Of a DNA stretch of 64,000 bases, positions 9,801 through 17,494 are shown piece after piece. The position numbers and the translations under genes were made by a program. This DNA comes from Flavobacterium sp. Root901 (GTDB lineage Bacteria; Bacteroidota; Bacteroidia; Flavobacteriales; Flavobacteriaceae): positions 1-64,000 of the forward strand of contig NZ_LMJB01000007.1 in the NCBI RefSeq assembly GCF_001429765.1, read 5' to 3'. The notes beneath the pieces are model-generated. The model was not told the DNA's origin. It saw only the letters and a list, made by a program, of their open reading frames with translations, and ran no database searches. Positions within the stretch are counted from its first letter, which is position 1. Each line of letters begins with the position of its first letter.

Positions 9801-9980
9801 TTGATGGCATCAATAGGTTTAATGCCGGCAGCAATTTCAACAGGAATTGGATCTGAGTCACAAAAACCTCTTGCGATTGTAATTATTGGAGGTTTAGTAA
9901 CTGCAACCATTTTAACGCTATTGGTTTTTCCGATTCTATTTTGGATTTTCAATCGAAAAAATCATGTGCCGATAGAATAA
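6882..9980 (+). CDS. Heavy-metal RND efflux pump (CusA/CzcA family)
   Basis: A 1032-residue proton-driven inner membrane pump of the HME-RND family, with the usual 12 membrane segments and two large periplasmic loops. The start FIRNIIAFSLKNKAF and the segment MPIDAFPDVTNTQ are typical. The fourth membrane segment reads VDFGIIIDGAVVMVE (about residues 395-409), matching the DFG...DGA pattern associated with divalent-cation exporters (Zn, Co, Cd, Ni) rather than the Cu/Ag CusA pattern. It ends without the C-terminal TolC fusion seen in some Bacteroidota homologues, consistent with a separate TolC-like gene in the operon. A terminator follows. Confidence 0.93.
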   Translation: MNKFIRNIIAFSLKNKAFTFFWVGILAVAGFISFKNMPIDAFPDVTNTQIIIITQWNGKSAEEVERFVTTPIEISMNSVQKKTSVRSITMFGLSVIKIIFDDGVDDTFARFQVNNLLKNVTLPDDVEPDVQPPYGPTGEIFRYIVKSNSRDSRELLTYQNWVIDKQLRAVPGVADLNVFGGQTKTYEVGVDPVKLAKYNITPLQVYNAIDAGNLNVGGDIIEKNGQAFVVRGVGLLKSIQDIENIIVDDAGGNPILVKNVASVYESSMPRVGQTGIGKNDDAVEGIVVMRKGENAQETLALIKDKIKDLNENVLPKDIKIETFYDRDNLMNFTTETVMHNLFEGIILVTCVVFLFMADWRTTFTVSIVIPLSLLFAFLCLKMMGMSANLLSLGAVDFGIIIDGAVVMVEGLFVVLDHRAHQLGMAAYNKIAKGSIIKKTGTEMGKAIFFSKLIIITALLPIFSFQKVEGKMFSPLAYTLGFALMGALIFTLTLVPVLSHILLNKNVKEKNNPFVNFWDRNVEKGFAWTFKHKVKTLVISVIVIAATFFSASFLGTEFLPQLNEGALWVTAELPMSTSLPESVKTAAMIRKDLETFPEVKNVLSQTGRSNDGTDPNGFGFIQLQVDLKPKEEWKRKISMDELINEMDDKLKVHQGITYNYSQPVIDNVAESVAGFKASNAVKIYGDDLDKLDELSNEVLAKIKNIPGIKDVGILRNVGQPEISVILDREKMAAYGVTLSDAQAVLELAFGGKTATQKYEDEKKFDVRVRFSKEYRKDEEDLAELKVPTISGAKIPLKEICDIKTITGPAFIYRDNTKRFIGVKFSVRDRDLGSTIAEAQSKVAEVKMPPGYTTGWTGEFENQVRASARLAQVVPISLIGIFVLLFILFGNFKDSLLVLANVPFAVIGGIIALHITGMNFGISAGVGFIALLGICIQNGVILISEFHHNLKAKFSLEQSILMGVKARTRAVIMTALMASIGLMPAAISTGIGSESQKPLAIVIIGGLVTATILTLLVFPILFWIFNRKNHVPIE

Positions 9981-10030
9981 TTGGTTTTACAATAAAATTG
10001 ATTTGGTTAGATTAATTTGGTTTAAAAAGA

Positions 10031-10061
10031 AAAAGCATCATTATTTAATGGTGCTTTTTTT
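10031..10061 (+). terminator. Terminator of the efflux operon
   Basis: AAAAGCATCA and TGGTGCTTTT pair across a short AT loop with one U-G wobble, and the hairpin runs into seven Ts. Confidence 0.85.
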
Positions 10062-10081
10062 GATTTTGAATAATACTAAAT

Positions 10082-10115
10082 AAAAAACAGCCTTCCCGCT
10101 CAAAGAAGACTGTTT
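10082..10115 (-). terminator. Terminator of the ankyrin gene
   Basis: On the minus strand ACAGTCTTC pairs with GAAGGCTGT (one U-G wobble) and is followed by a run of Ts. It lies 28 bp past the stop of the gene at 10144-10527. Confidence 0.8.
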
Positions 10116-10143
10116 GTATACTAACTCAAACTTTTTAAAACTA

Positions 10144-10527
10144 TTATTTTAAATCTTTCAAAAGAGCAATAGCTTCTGTTGCATTTGATAATTGTGCAAA
10201 TTTTAAAGCTGTATATCCTTTTTCGTTTTTATCTGCCGGACGAGCACCTGCTGCCAATAAAACTTTAATAATTTCTGTTTTGTTGTAACGAGCAGCTGTC
10301 ATTAATGGCGACATATCATCTGCTTTTTCGTTTACATTAACACCGTATTCAATAAATTTCTTAACTGTTTCGATATCTCCTTTACTTACTGCTACTACTA
10401 GAGGTGTTCCGTCATCATATACAGCTGATACTGCAACCTGATTTTTAACAACTGATGCGTTGTTTGCCATTGATACATTAGTAAATGCTACTAAAGCTAA
10501 TCCTAAACAAATAATTGAATTTTTCAT
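10144..10527 (-). CDS. Exported ankyrin-repeat protein
   Basis: A 127-residue protein with signal peptide (about 1-21, cleavage after SMA) and about three ankyrin repeats: DDGTPLVVAVSKGDIETVKKFIEYG, then a second starting DMSPLMTAARYNKTE and a third starting EKGYTALKFAQLSN. It is probably periplasmic and mediates protein contacts. Small secreted ankyrin proteins in bacteria are sometimes linked to catalase or oxidative stress defence, but there is no such neighbour here. A TAnnTTTG promoter and a 23-bp palindrome lie upstream, so expression is likely controlled by a repressor encoded elsewhere. Confidence 0.85.
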   Translation of the reverse strand: MKNSIICLGLALVAFTNVSMANNASVVKNQVAVSAVYDDGTPLVVAVSKGDIETVKKFIEYGVNVNEKADDMSPLMTAARYNKTEIIKVLLAAGARPADKNEKGYTALKFAQLSNATEAIALLKDLK

Positions 10528-10991
10528 AATGATTGGGTTTGTTAAATTGATTGATAAATATTTGATTGATAATGATTTGAATTTAAATTCCTGACAAATG
10601 TAATCTAATTTCGGTACATTGTATTACAAAGTACCTTGTTTTAACTAATTCTTAACATTTACTTAATGAATTCTAAATATTGCCTTTCGAAAAATTAAAA
10701 TTCTATACAAAAGACGCTGCAAATGTAGAAATGTTACACGAATTCAAATATTTTTTCAATTTAGACTGTAGATTTTTTACGAAAAATTAAAACCAATACC
10801 CTACCATTTTAACGATACAATATTATTATCTATAAAAAAGGCAGAAATTTTTCATTAAAACAAAATTTTTTGGCAAGATTCTGTAGATTTATCATTAAAA
10901 TAAAAAACTTTTATGTTCGCAATAAAAAGAAAGAATAATCTTAAAATATAACGAAATAGTTTTTGCTTTTTAACATATCTAAAACATGATT
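10528..10991. other. Intergenic region upstream of the ankyrin gene
   Basis: 464 bp without a gene. It contains the ankyrin promoter and palindrome (10595-10635) and a second minus-strand TAnnTTTG match at 10720-10727, about 190 bp from the ankyrin start. The rest (10740-10991) is AT-rich and I see nothing in it. Confidence 0.6.
10595..10635 (-). promoter_or_regulatory. Ankyrin gene promoter with palindromic operator
   Basis: On the minus strand TACATTTG (10602-10595) matches the -7 consensus TAnnTTTG, 67 bp before the start codon. Just upstream, 10613-10635 is a 23-bp palindrome with GGTAC and GTACC ends and 10 of 11 arm positions complementary. It covers the expected -33 region, so a dimeric repressor binding there would block transcription. 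Confidence 0.6.
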
Positions 10992-12122
10992 TTATAATTT
11001 TTTCTTATAAATATCATTAAAATCATTTTCAAATAATGTAAACGGATCTTCAAAAAACTTAAGAAAATCAGGAACGCTAATTTGTCCCGGAAACGGTGCG
11101 TAGTAATGTGTTGGGCTTTTGGGATCATTACGCCATACTAATACGTAACAAAGTTCAATTCTTTCGCGTCGTAATGATTTTAATAAAATTTTTGTCCACC
11201 AATCAGGATTGGGAATAGATTCTAAACCGGTTTCTGTAAATGCGGCCAGTTTTTTCTTTTTAATAGCTGTATCCGAAATAATTTTGAGTTTCTTTATTCC
11301 TGCTTCTAAGTCATATTTTCCTTCACGTCCAAAATCTCCGTAATCATCCATTCCAAATAAATCGACACAATTATCTCCGGGATAACGTTCCAGATATTCT
11401 GATTCAGAATTGAATCGATTATCTGGCGAATAGGCATAAATAAAATTATGAACACCTAAAGTATCCCGTAAATAAGACACCGTAAACTGCCAGACATCAA
11501 TAAAATCTTCTCTTGAAGTGTATTTTTTCCCCCACCAGAACCAGTCTCCGTCAAATTCATGAAATGGCCTGAAGATCATTGGAACTAATTTTCCATCTTT
11601 TGCTTTGACAGAATGAGCAAAATCGGCAATGGTTTTTAAAATTTCTTTATACTGTTCATGATGAGAACCGCCTTTTTTTATTAAAGCGACTGCCGGAGCA
11701 GAAATGGAGTCTTTCCAATAAAATCCACCGCCGGAAGCAGGATTATTAAAATGCCACGAAACAGTTGTGATGCCGCCGCGTTCATAAGTATCGATTACGT
11801 TTTTTCTGAGTGTTTCTTTTGTTTTTTGAATTTCTTCTTTGGGGTACCCAGAAAAACCACTAAAATCTATCCCTACAACTGCAGGATGTGAACCGGTTAC
11901 CAGTTTTACATCAGATTTATTTTTTTCATTGGCCCATCCGTGTCCATATTCTAAAGCATGCTGATGTCCAAACAATATGTGTTTTTTGGAAATAGCTTTT
12001 AAATTATGGTATAAGATTTTCGTTTCCTTTGTTGCTTTTTTATCAATTTGTGCAAAAAGAAACTGCCCTGTCATCAGCAATAGAGATAACAAGGCAGTTT
12101 TTTTATTTGTAAAAATGTTCAT
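10992..12122 (-). CDS. Secreted glycoside hydrolase family 26 (beta-mannanase-like)
   Basis: A 376-residue enzyme with a signal peptide ending FLFAQ. The GH26 fold is supported by the acid/base glutamate in FRPFHEFDGDWFWWG, the nucleophile glutamate in AFTETG, the early ILFGHQHAL and the aromatic-rich WHFNNPASGGGF. GH26 enzymes cleave beta-1,4-mannans with retention of configuration; a few act on mixed beta-glucans or xylans, so the exact substrate is inferred. There is no carbohydrate-binding module or sorting tag. The gene lies 32 bp after purC on the same strand and may be co-transcribed with it, although the functions are unrelated. Confidence 0.9.
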   Translation of the reverse strand: MNIFTNKKTALLSLLLMTGQFLFAQIDKKATKETKILYHNLKAISKKHILFGHQHALEYGHGWANEKNKSDVKLVTGSHPAVVGIDFSGFSGYPKEEIQKTKETLRKNVIDTYERGGITTVSWHFNNPASGGGFYWKDSISAPAVALIKKGGSHHEQYKEILKTIADFAHSVKAKDGKLVPMIFRPFHEFDGDWFWWGKKYTSREDFIDVWQFTVSYLRDTLGVHNFIYAYSPDNRFNSESEYLERYPGDNCVDLFGMDDYGDFGREGKYDLEAGIKKLKIISDTAIKKKKLAAFTETGLESIPNPDWWTKILLKSLRRERIELCYVLVWRNDPKSPTHYYAPFPGQISVPDFLKFFEDPFTLFENDFNDIYKKKL

Positions 12123-12154
12123 GGTTTAAATAGTTAGTTTAAACCCGAAAATTA

Positions 12155-13108
12155 CTATTTAGAAGCAAGGTATTGTAATACGTTTTTTTCAATACGTTGG
12201 TCAATATTGTCAATATCTGCTTTTACGAATTTTTCTCCTAAAATATTTTCATACAATTCAATATATCTTTCAGAAACTGATTCGATATAAGCATCTGTCA
12301 TATCCGGAATCTGTTGTCCTTCTTGTCCCTGAAAGCCATTTTCGATCAGCCAGCGGCGAACAAATTCTTTAGAAAGCTGTTTTTGCTCCTCGCCTCTTTC
12401 TTGTCTTTCTGCATAACCGTCAGCGTAAAAATAACGGGAAGAATCCGGTGTATGAATTTCATCGATTAAAACTATAACACCATCTTTTGTTTTACCAAAT
12501 TCGTATTTTGTATCTACTAAAATCAATCCGCGGGAAGCAGCGATTTCAGTACCTCTTTGAAATAAAGCGCGAGTATATTTTTCTAAAACCAAATAATCTT
12601 CTTCAGAAACAATTCCTTTAGATAAAATAGCTTCACGAGAAATATCTTCGTCATGAGAACCGTTATCTGCTTTTGTAGTTGGTGTAATAATAGGCTCCGG
12701 AAATTTATCATTTTCTTTTAAACCTTCTGCCATGGCTACGCCGCAAATTTCTTTTCTTCCTGCAGCATATTCTCGTGCAGCATGTCCTGAAAGATAACCA
12801 CGAATAACCATTTCTACTTTAAAAGGCTCGCATAAATGTCCAACAGCAACGTTAGGATCTGGAGTTGCAATCAGCCAATTCGGAACAATATCTTCCGTTA
12901 ATTCCATAAATTTTGTTGCAATCTGATTCAAAATCTGACCTTTATACGGAATTCCTTTTGGTAAAACCACATCAAATGCCGAAAGCCTGTCGGTTGCCAC
13001 CATTACTAAAAGTTCGTCGTTAATATTGTAAACTTCTCTAACTTTTCCGCGGTAAACTGATTTCTGATTCGGGAAATTAAAATTTGTGGTTGTGATTGTA
13101 TTACTCAT
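12155..13108 (-). CDS. purC: Phosphoribosylaminoimidazole-succinocarboxamide synthase
   Basis: The SAICAR synthetase of purine biosynthesis, joining CAIR and aspartate with ATP hydrolysis in the cytosol. The 317-residue length fits the longer, eukaryote-like form found in Bacteroidota. Recognisable segments are [48 protein letters not shown] and [10 protein letters not shown]. The gene stands apart from other pur genes. The ATG at 13108 is the natural start. It is separated from the upstream phosphatase gene by a 209-bp spacer holding a long inverted repeat. Confidence 0.96.
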   Translation of the reverse strand: MSNTITTTNFNFPNQKSVYRGKVREVYNINDELLVMVATDRLSAFDVVLPKGIPYKGQILNQIATKFMELTEDIVPNWLIATPDPNVAVGHLCEPFKVEMVIRGYLSGHAAREYAAGRKEICGVAMAEGLKENDKFPEPIITPTTKADNGSHDEDISREAILSKGIVSEEDYLVLEKYTRALFQRGTEIAASRGLILVDTKYEFGKTKDGVIVLIDEIHTPDSSRYFYADGYAERQERGEEQKQLSKEFVRRWLIENGFQGQEGQQIPDMTDAYIESVSERYIELYENILGEKFVKADIDNIDQRIEKNVLQYLASK

Positions 13109-13228
13109 TATTTTGTTGTGTTGTTTTTATGAATGCAAATTTAAAATTATTTCACAGAGTTTCATCATCAAAAGAAAGAGATAAATGAGAAATAAGATAA
13201 ATTGTATTTCGTTTGCTAATAATTGCAC

Positions 13229-13293
13229 GAATTTCCACAAATTTTTTGTTGACTCATGTAAACCTGATCTAACTAATAAATTTGTGGAAATTC
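13229..13293. repeat. 16-bp inverted repeat
   Basis: GAATTTCCACAAATTT (13229-13244) and its exact complement AAATTTGTGGAAATTC (13278-13293) are separated by 33 bp. The right arm continues into a tract resembling ATGAAATTC. It lies between the Cof-type phosphatase gene and purC and could act as a terminator for the former, but it has the look of a dispersed flavobacterial repeat. Confidence 0.75.
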
Positions 13294-13317
13294 ATGAAAT
13301 TCTCGGCAAAAAAAAAT

Positions 13318-14142
13318 CTAAACTAATTCTTTGTCTAATATTTTTGAAGCAATATATCTTGCTACGCCATCTTCGGCATTTGTTTTAATAACTTCTAAAT
13401 CGGGTAAAGTTTCTTTTAAAATTGCAGGAGCATTTCCCATAATTAAACCTTTTCCAGATGCAGATAACATTTGAACATCATTGAATCCATCTCCAAATGA
13501 AACTGCTTCTGATAATGTAAATCCTTCTTTTTCAAGAACTCTTTCAATTGCAACAGCTTTATCTATCGATTTATCCATAAATTCCAGACATGTTGGCAAA
13601 CTGAAAGCGTGGTGTAAATGCTCTGAAGAATTAGCCAGAATATCATCTTTCAGTTTTACTAATTTTTCATGATTTTCGCATGAAAAGAAAATTTTAATAG
13701 CTCCAAAATCTTCCAGAGTTTTATAATCCACTAATTCCGGACGGTATTTTAATTCGGCCTGAAAAGCATTCAGTTTTTCGTTAATTCTGTTTGTCTGCCA
13801 AACATTTTCTTTAAATAAAACTACAGTAATTTCCGGATCAATCTCAACGTTTAAAGCCGCTTTTACAACGTCACTGTCCAGATTAAAAGAGAATAATTCT
13901 TCTTTTTGAGGAGAATGAATCCTGGCTCCGTTTGAACTCACTAAATAAACCGGAACTTCGAGCGTCTCAATAATTGCCATGGCATCAAGATGATGACGGC
14001 CTGTTGCTACAACTATAAGGTAATTTTGATTGTGAAGTTCCTGAAAAATTGATTTGGTATAATCTGAAATTCTGTGTGCAGTGTTGAGTAAAGTTCCATC
14101 AAGGTCACTTACTACAACTTTTATATTTTTAAGTTTTGTCAT
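13318..14142 (-). CDS. Cof-type HAD-IIB phosphatase
   Basis: A 274-residue HAD-superfamily hydrolase. Motif I is VVSDLDGTLL (nucleophile and acid aspartates), motif II the T in VVATGR, motif III the lysine in SIDKAVAIE, and motif IV the pair in SFGDGFNDVQML. A large C2 cap lies between. Members dephosphorylate sugar phosphates, FMN or pyridoxal phosphate in the cytosol, with broad specificity. I chose the ATG at 14142; the frame extends to a TTG at 14154 but that gains only four residues. It probably has its own promoter in the spacer above 14142. Confidence 0.9.
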   Translation of the reverse strand: MTKLKNIKVVVSDLDGTLLNTAHRISDYTKSIFQELHNQNYLIVVATGRHHLDAMAIIETLEVPVYLVSSNGARIHSPQKEELFSFNLDSDVVKAALNVEIDPEITVVLFKENVWQTNRINEKLNAFQAELKYRPELVDYKTLEDFGAIKIFFSCENHEKLVKLKDDILANSSEHLHHAFSLPTCLEFMDKSIDKAVAIERVLEKEGFTLSEAVSFGDGFNDVQMLSASGKGLIMGNAPAILKETLPDLEVIKTNAEDGVARYIASKILDKELV

Positions 14143-14511
14143 ATTAATAATCAAATATTTATGATATGCAAATTTAAGGTTTTAAACTCGGAAGACCAAG
14201 GTTGTACATACCAAATCAAGTTTATTAAAGATATTTTTAAAGATTAGTGCATTTGAGAATATTATTTTAAAATACATTAAATAAAAACTAGCTATTATTA
14301 TCAAATAAAAATCTTTTTAAATTTTAAAAAGTGTAACTTTATAAAATAAAAGAATTTTTCTATTCTTTTTCCACTAGATACTTCCAAAAACATTTTTCAT
14401 CCTCTTTTTCAGCTGTTTAAAGCGACATCGAATATTTTCAAAACTTACTTCTTCTAAAATCTTCTGCAAGTAATTCTGTAATATTTAAACTAATAACTAA
14501 AAAAAGAAAAC
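14143..14511. other. Divergent intergenic region
   Basis: 369 bp of AT-rich DNA between the minus-strand phosphatase gene and the plus-strand haem-binding gene. It must carry both promoters. I see no clear consensus promoter, repeat or short gene. Confidence 0.5.
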
Positions 14512-14964
14512 ATGAAAAAAGTAATCATTTTAATCGCTGTAATTTTTGTCTTGATTCAGTTCTTCCGTCCAGAGAAAAACATTTCTGAAAAGGAAAATTT
14601 TAATTCCATCGAAAAACAACACGCAGTTCCCAAAAATGTTAGTCTGATCTTGAAAACAAGTTGTTATGATTGTCATTCCAATAATACTCATTATCCTTGG
14701 TATAACAATATTCAACCTTTAGCCTGGTGGTTAAATAAACATGTTGTTGAAGGAAAAAGAGAGCTGAATTTTGACGAGTTTAATAGATATTCTTCAGAAA
14801 AGAAAAAGAAAAAACTTACTGAAATAATCGATGAAATTGAAAAAAAAGATATGCCTCTTTATTCCTATACGATAATACACTCAAATGCCAAAATCTCGCT
14901 GGAACAACAAAAAGAAGTAAATAATTGGGCAAAAAAACTAAAAGACAGTTTGGATTTTAAGTAA
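14512..14964 (+). CDS. Haem-binding domain protein (CxxCH)
   Basis: A 150-residue protein with an N-terminal hydrophobic segment (about 3-18) that would anchor or export it, followed by a domain with one haem-attachment motif, CYDCH (C51, C54, H55). The pattern SCYDCHSNNTHYPWYNNIQP is typical of a small Bacteroidota haem-binding family placed near cytochromes. It probably carries one c-type haem in the periplasm; its redox partner is unknown. The gene stands alone, with a strong hairpin downstream shared with the convergent phoH-like gene. Confidence 0.85.
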   Translation: MKKVIILIAVIFVLIQFFRPEKNISEKENFNSIEKQHAVPKNVSLILKTSCYDCHSNNTHYPWYNNIQPLAWWLNKHVVEGKRELNFDEFNRYSSEKKKKKLTEIIDEIEKKDMPLYSYTIIHSNAKISLEQQKEVNNWAKKLKDSLDFK

Positions 14965-14986
14965 AAAAAAAACTTTCTTTATAAAA

Positions 14987-15024
14987 ATATTCGTTTTGTA
15001 TCTGAAAAGATACAAAACGAATAT
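14987..15024. terminator. Bidirectional terminator hairpin
   Basis: A perfect 16-bp stem (14987-15002 with 15009-15024) with a 6-nt loop lies between two convergent genes. The stem is very long for a terminator and contains TTCGTTTTGTATC. AT-rich flanks suit both directions. Confidence 0.8.
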
Positions 15025-15079
15025 AATAATGTCAAAACACATTTTACGATTTACATTTGACATTTCACAAAAATTAAAC

Positions 15080-16030
15080 TTAATCGTGATTTTCAATTTG
15101 CTTATAAGCATCGATTACCTTTTTAACCAATCTGTGGCGTACAATATCTTTATCATCAAGATAAATAATTCCAATGCCTTCAATGTCTTTCAAAACCAAA
15201 ATAGCTTCTTTAAGACCAGAAATAGTGCGTCGTGGTAAATCGACCTGACCAGGATCTCCCGTAATCATAAATTTGGCATTTTTTCCCATACGGGTCAAAA
15301 ACATCTTCATTTGTGAATGCGTTGTATTCTGCGCTTCATCCAGGATTACAAAGGCGTTATCAAGAGTTCGTCCGCGCATAAATGCCAAAGGAGCGATCTG
15401 AATGATTCCTTTTAAAATATAATCTTCGAGTTTTTCGTTGGGTAACATATCTCGTAAAGCATCATAAAGCGGCTGCATGTAAGGATCCAGTTTTTCTTTC
15501 ATATCTCCGGGCAAAAAACCAAGGTTCTCCCCTGCTTCAACTGCCGGACGTGTTAAAATAATCCTTTTTACTTCTTTGTCTTTAAGTGCTTTAACCGCCA
15601 TTGCAACACCGGTATAAGTTTTTCCGGTTCCGGCTGGTCCAATTGCAAATACCATATCATTTTTTCTGATGGTATCTACCAGCAGCTGCTGGTTTGGTGT
15701 CATGGCTTTAATAATCTTACCGCCAACTCCGTGAACTAATATTTTATCATGATCGTAAGATTTTCTTTCTTCCTGACCATCACTCATAATTACACGTTCA
15801 ATTACATTATCGTCAATGTTGTTGTATCTGGTAAAATGAAGCATAAGCCTCTGAAATCTCTTTTCGAATTCATCTAAAACTTCTTTTTCGCCAAAGGCTT
15901 TTAAAGTTGTCCCTCGCGCTACGATTTTAAGCTTCGGGTAATACTTTTTAATTATTTCAAGATGAGAATCCTGCGCGCCCCAAAAGTCTTTTGGAGCGAT
16001 GTCTATTAGCTCGATAATTCTTTCGTTCAA
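15080..16030 (-). CDS. PhoH-like ATPase
   Basis: A 316-residue cytosolic ATPase of the PhoH family. Walker A is GPAGTGKT (131-138), and Walker B lies in FVILDEAQN, with the family segments TRPAVEAGENLGFLPGD and TGDPGQVDLP. The N-terminal 100 residues form the small domain common to the longer PhoH proteins. These ATPases are linked to RNA metabolism and nucleotide-dependent helicase-like activity, with no firmly settled role. The gene is transcribed away from the SAM hydroxide adenosyltransferase gene and ends against a shared hairpin. Confidence 0.93.
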   Translation of the reverse strand: MNERIIELIDIAPKDFWGAQDSHLEIIKKYYPKLKIVARGTTLKAFGEKEVLDEFEKRFQRLMLHFTRYNNIDDNVIERVIMSDGQEERKSYDHDKILVHGVGGKIIKAMTPNQQLLVDTIRKNDMVFAIGPAGTGKTYTGVAMAVKALKDKEVKRIILTRPAVEAGENLGFLPGDMKEKLDPYMQPLYDALRDMLPNEKLEDYILKGIIQIAPLAFMRGRTLDNAFVILDEAQNTTHSQMKMFLTRMGKNAKFMITGDPGQVDLPRRTISGLKEAILVLKDIEGIGIIYLDDKDIVRHRLVKKVIDAYKQIENHD

Positions 16031-16101
16031 ATGAGATAAATTTAAATTAAAACTAAATTTGTTTTGTAAATCTATTGTTGTCGGGTATCTTTTTGAGTTT
16101 A

Positions 16102-16196
16102 CAGTTTACAGTCGCAGTATACAGCAGCAGCTTATTTTAAGTCAAAAATTTATTCATTTATAAAAGTCTGAAAACAGAAACTGATAACTGAGACTA
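16102..16196. repeat. CAGTTTACAGTCG-type intergenic repeat
   Basis: CAGTTTACAGTCG at 16102-16114 matches 12 of 13 bases of the tandem unit at 50773-50811. Related sequence in the opposite orientation (CTGAAAACAG, CTGATAACTGAGAC) follows at about 16168-16195, giving a loose inverted arrangement in the spacer upstream of phoH. Confidence 0.55.
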
Positions 16197-16329
16197 TTAG
16201 AACAGTCACTTTATTTAAAAAACGCAAATTGTCTTTTCTTTCTTTCAATTTGCATTTACTATTACTAGATTTGCATTTCTCAAATTTAATAAAAATTCGA
16301 GTTAAATACTATCAATAGTTATAAACAAA

Positions 16330-17160
16330 ATGATGTCAATAATTACCCTTACTACAGACTACGGCTTAAAAGACCACTTTGTTGGTTCGCTGAAGGGTAA
16401 AATCATTTCTGAACTTCCGGATGTAAAAATTATTGATATTTCGCATGATATTGATCCATTTAACACTGCCGAAGCAAGTTACATCATTGGAGCATCGTAT
16501 TTGAGCTTTCCAAAAGGTACTGTTCACTTAATTGGAGTCGATATTGAACGCAATAAAGAAAACCAGCACATTGCCATGCAGTGGAACGATCATTTCTTTA
16601 TTTGTGCCGATAACGGAATTTTAAGTATGCTTACGCAGAAGATTGTTCCGCAGAAAATTGTCGAAATCAATATTCACGATCGTTTTCCTGTAGAATTTAC
16701 CGATTTGGATATTTTTATTCAGGTAGCCTGTCATATTGCAAAAGGCGGTTTGCTGAATGTTATTGGCAGAGAAATTCCTGCGATTAAAGAAGTAACAGAA
16801 TTAAAGGCGGTCGTTGCTGCCGATGGAAATTCGTTAAAAGGCTACGTAATTTATATTGATCATTTTGGAAACGTTGTAACTAATATTTCTAAAAAACAAT
16901 TCTTGGAAGTTTCGCGCGGACGCCCGTACGAAATCGTGATGCAGCCAAAAAGCATCAAAACGATTCTTCCTAATTATTCGGCTATTGCGACTTCAGATAA
17001 ATATCCGATTAAAACCTATGAAGGCGAAAAACTGGCCATTTTTAATGATGCCGGATTTCTTGAAATCGCTATTTTCAGGAGTAATCCTTCAAAAGTGGGT
17101 TCTGCAAATAGTTTATTGGGATTGAATTATCGCGATGTGATTACGATTAAGTTTTTGTAG
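16330..17160 (+). CDS. SAM hydroxide adenosyltransferase (DUF62 family)
   Basis: A 276-residue cytosolic enzyme of the family that includes the fluorinase and chlorinase. Members without the halide loop hydrolyse S-adenosylmethionine to adenosine and methionine. The start ITLTTDYGLKDHFVG, the segment IIDISHDIDPFN, IGVDIER, and the C-terminal IDHFGNVVTNI are characteristic. No halogenase-type insertion was noted, so hydrolysis is the expected reaction. The start could be either of two adjacent ATG codons (16330 or 16333). The gene stands alone. Confidence 0.88.
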   Translation: MMSIITLTTDYGLKDHFVGSLKGKIISELPDVKIIDISHDIDPFNTAEASYIIGASYLSFPKGTVHLIGVDIERNKENQHIAMQWNDHFFICADNGILSMLTQKIVPQKIVEINIHDRFPVEFTDLDIFIQVACHIAKGGLLNVIGREIPAIKEVTELKAVVAADGNSLKGYVIYIDHFGNVVTNISKKQFLEVSRGRPYEIVMQPKSIKTILPNYSAIATSDKYPIKTYEGEKLAIFNDAGFLEIAIFRSNPSKVGSANSLLGLNYRDVITIKFL

Positions 17161-17255
17161 AAAAATAGCTCGCAGATTTTACAGATTAAACAGATTTACA
17201 ATGATATTTATTTGTTTTTTAATTATATCCCAGAAAATTATTATCCAATTGTAAA

Positions 17256-17345
17256 CATAGCTCGTGGTTTCAACCACGGGAACATAATGAATATAACAAT
17301 GCGTATAACCATCCTTTTCCCACGGTTAAAACCGTGGGCTATATT
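17256..17345. repeat. REP/BIME-like pair of palindromes
   Basis: The left palindrome CGTGGTT-tc-AACCACG and the right palindrome CCCACGGTT-aa-AACCGTGGG face each other. The outer ends also match in inverted orientation (CATAGC and GCTAT), so the whole 90-bp block folds as a composite hairpin. This is the layout of paired REP elements. Confidence 0.7.
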
Positions 17346-17428
17346 TGAATTCCTTTACGACATCAAAATGAGAAAAAACATATATCTAGAATAATTAATT
17401 TTTTCTCAAAAAGAATAATCCTTTTTGG

Positions 17429-17436
17429 TATTTTTG
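17429..17436 (+). promoter_or_regulatory. Possible -7 promoter element
   Basis: TATTTTTG fits TAnnTTTG and lies 58 bp before the gene at 17495. No clear -33 partner is visible. Confidence 0.35.
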
Positions 17437-17494
17437 CGCGCATATTGAGGTTTTTTAAATCTAAAATCAACAATCTAAAATACAAAATAAGAAT

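Larger units (their letters stand above)
17161..17494. other. Intergenic region with palindromic repeat pair
   Basis: 334 bp. It holds the REP-like pair at 17256-17345 and a possible -7 element TATTTTTG at 17429-17436 before the next gene. A short open frame across the palindromes is a by-product of their sequence. Confidence 0.6.

Noticed and set aside
10720-10727. Second minus-strand TAnnTTTG match, possibly another promoter
   Set aside because: It is isolated, about 190 bp from the nearest gene start, and such an 8-mer is expected by chance in AT-rich DNA.
17212-17394. 60-residue open frame on the plus strand
   Set aside because: It runs across the palindromic REP-like pair and has no protein-like features.
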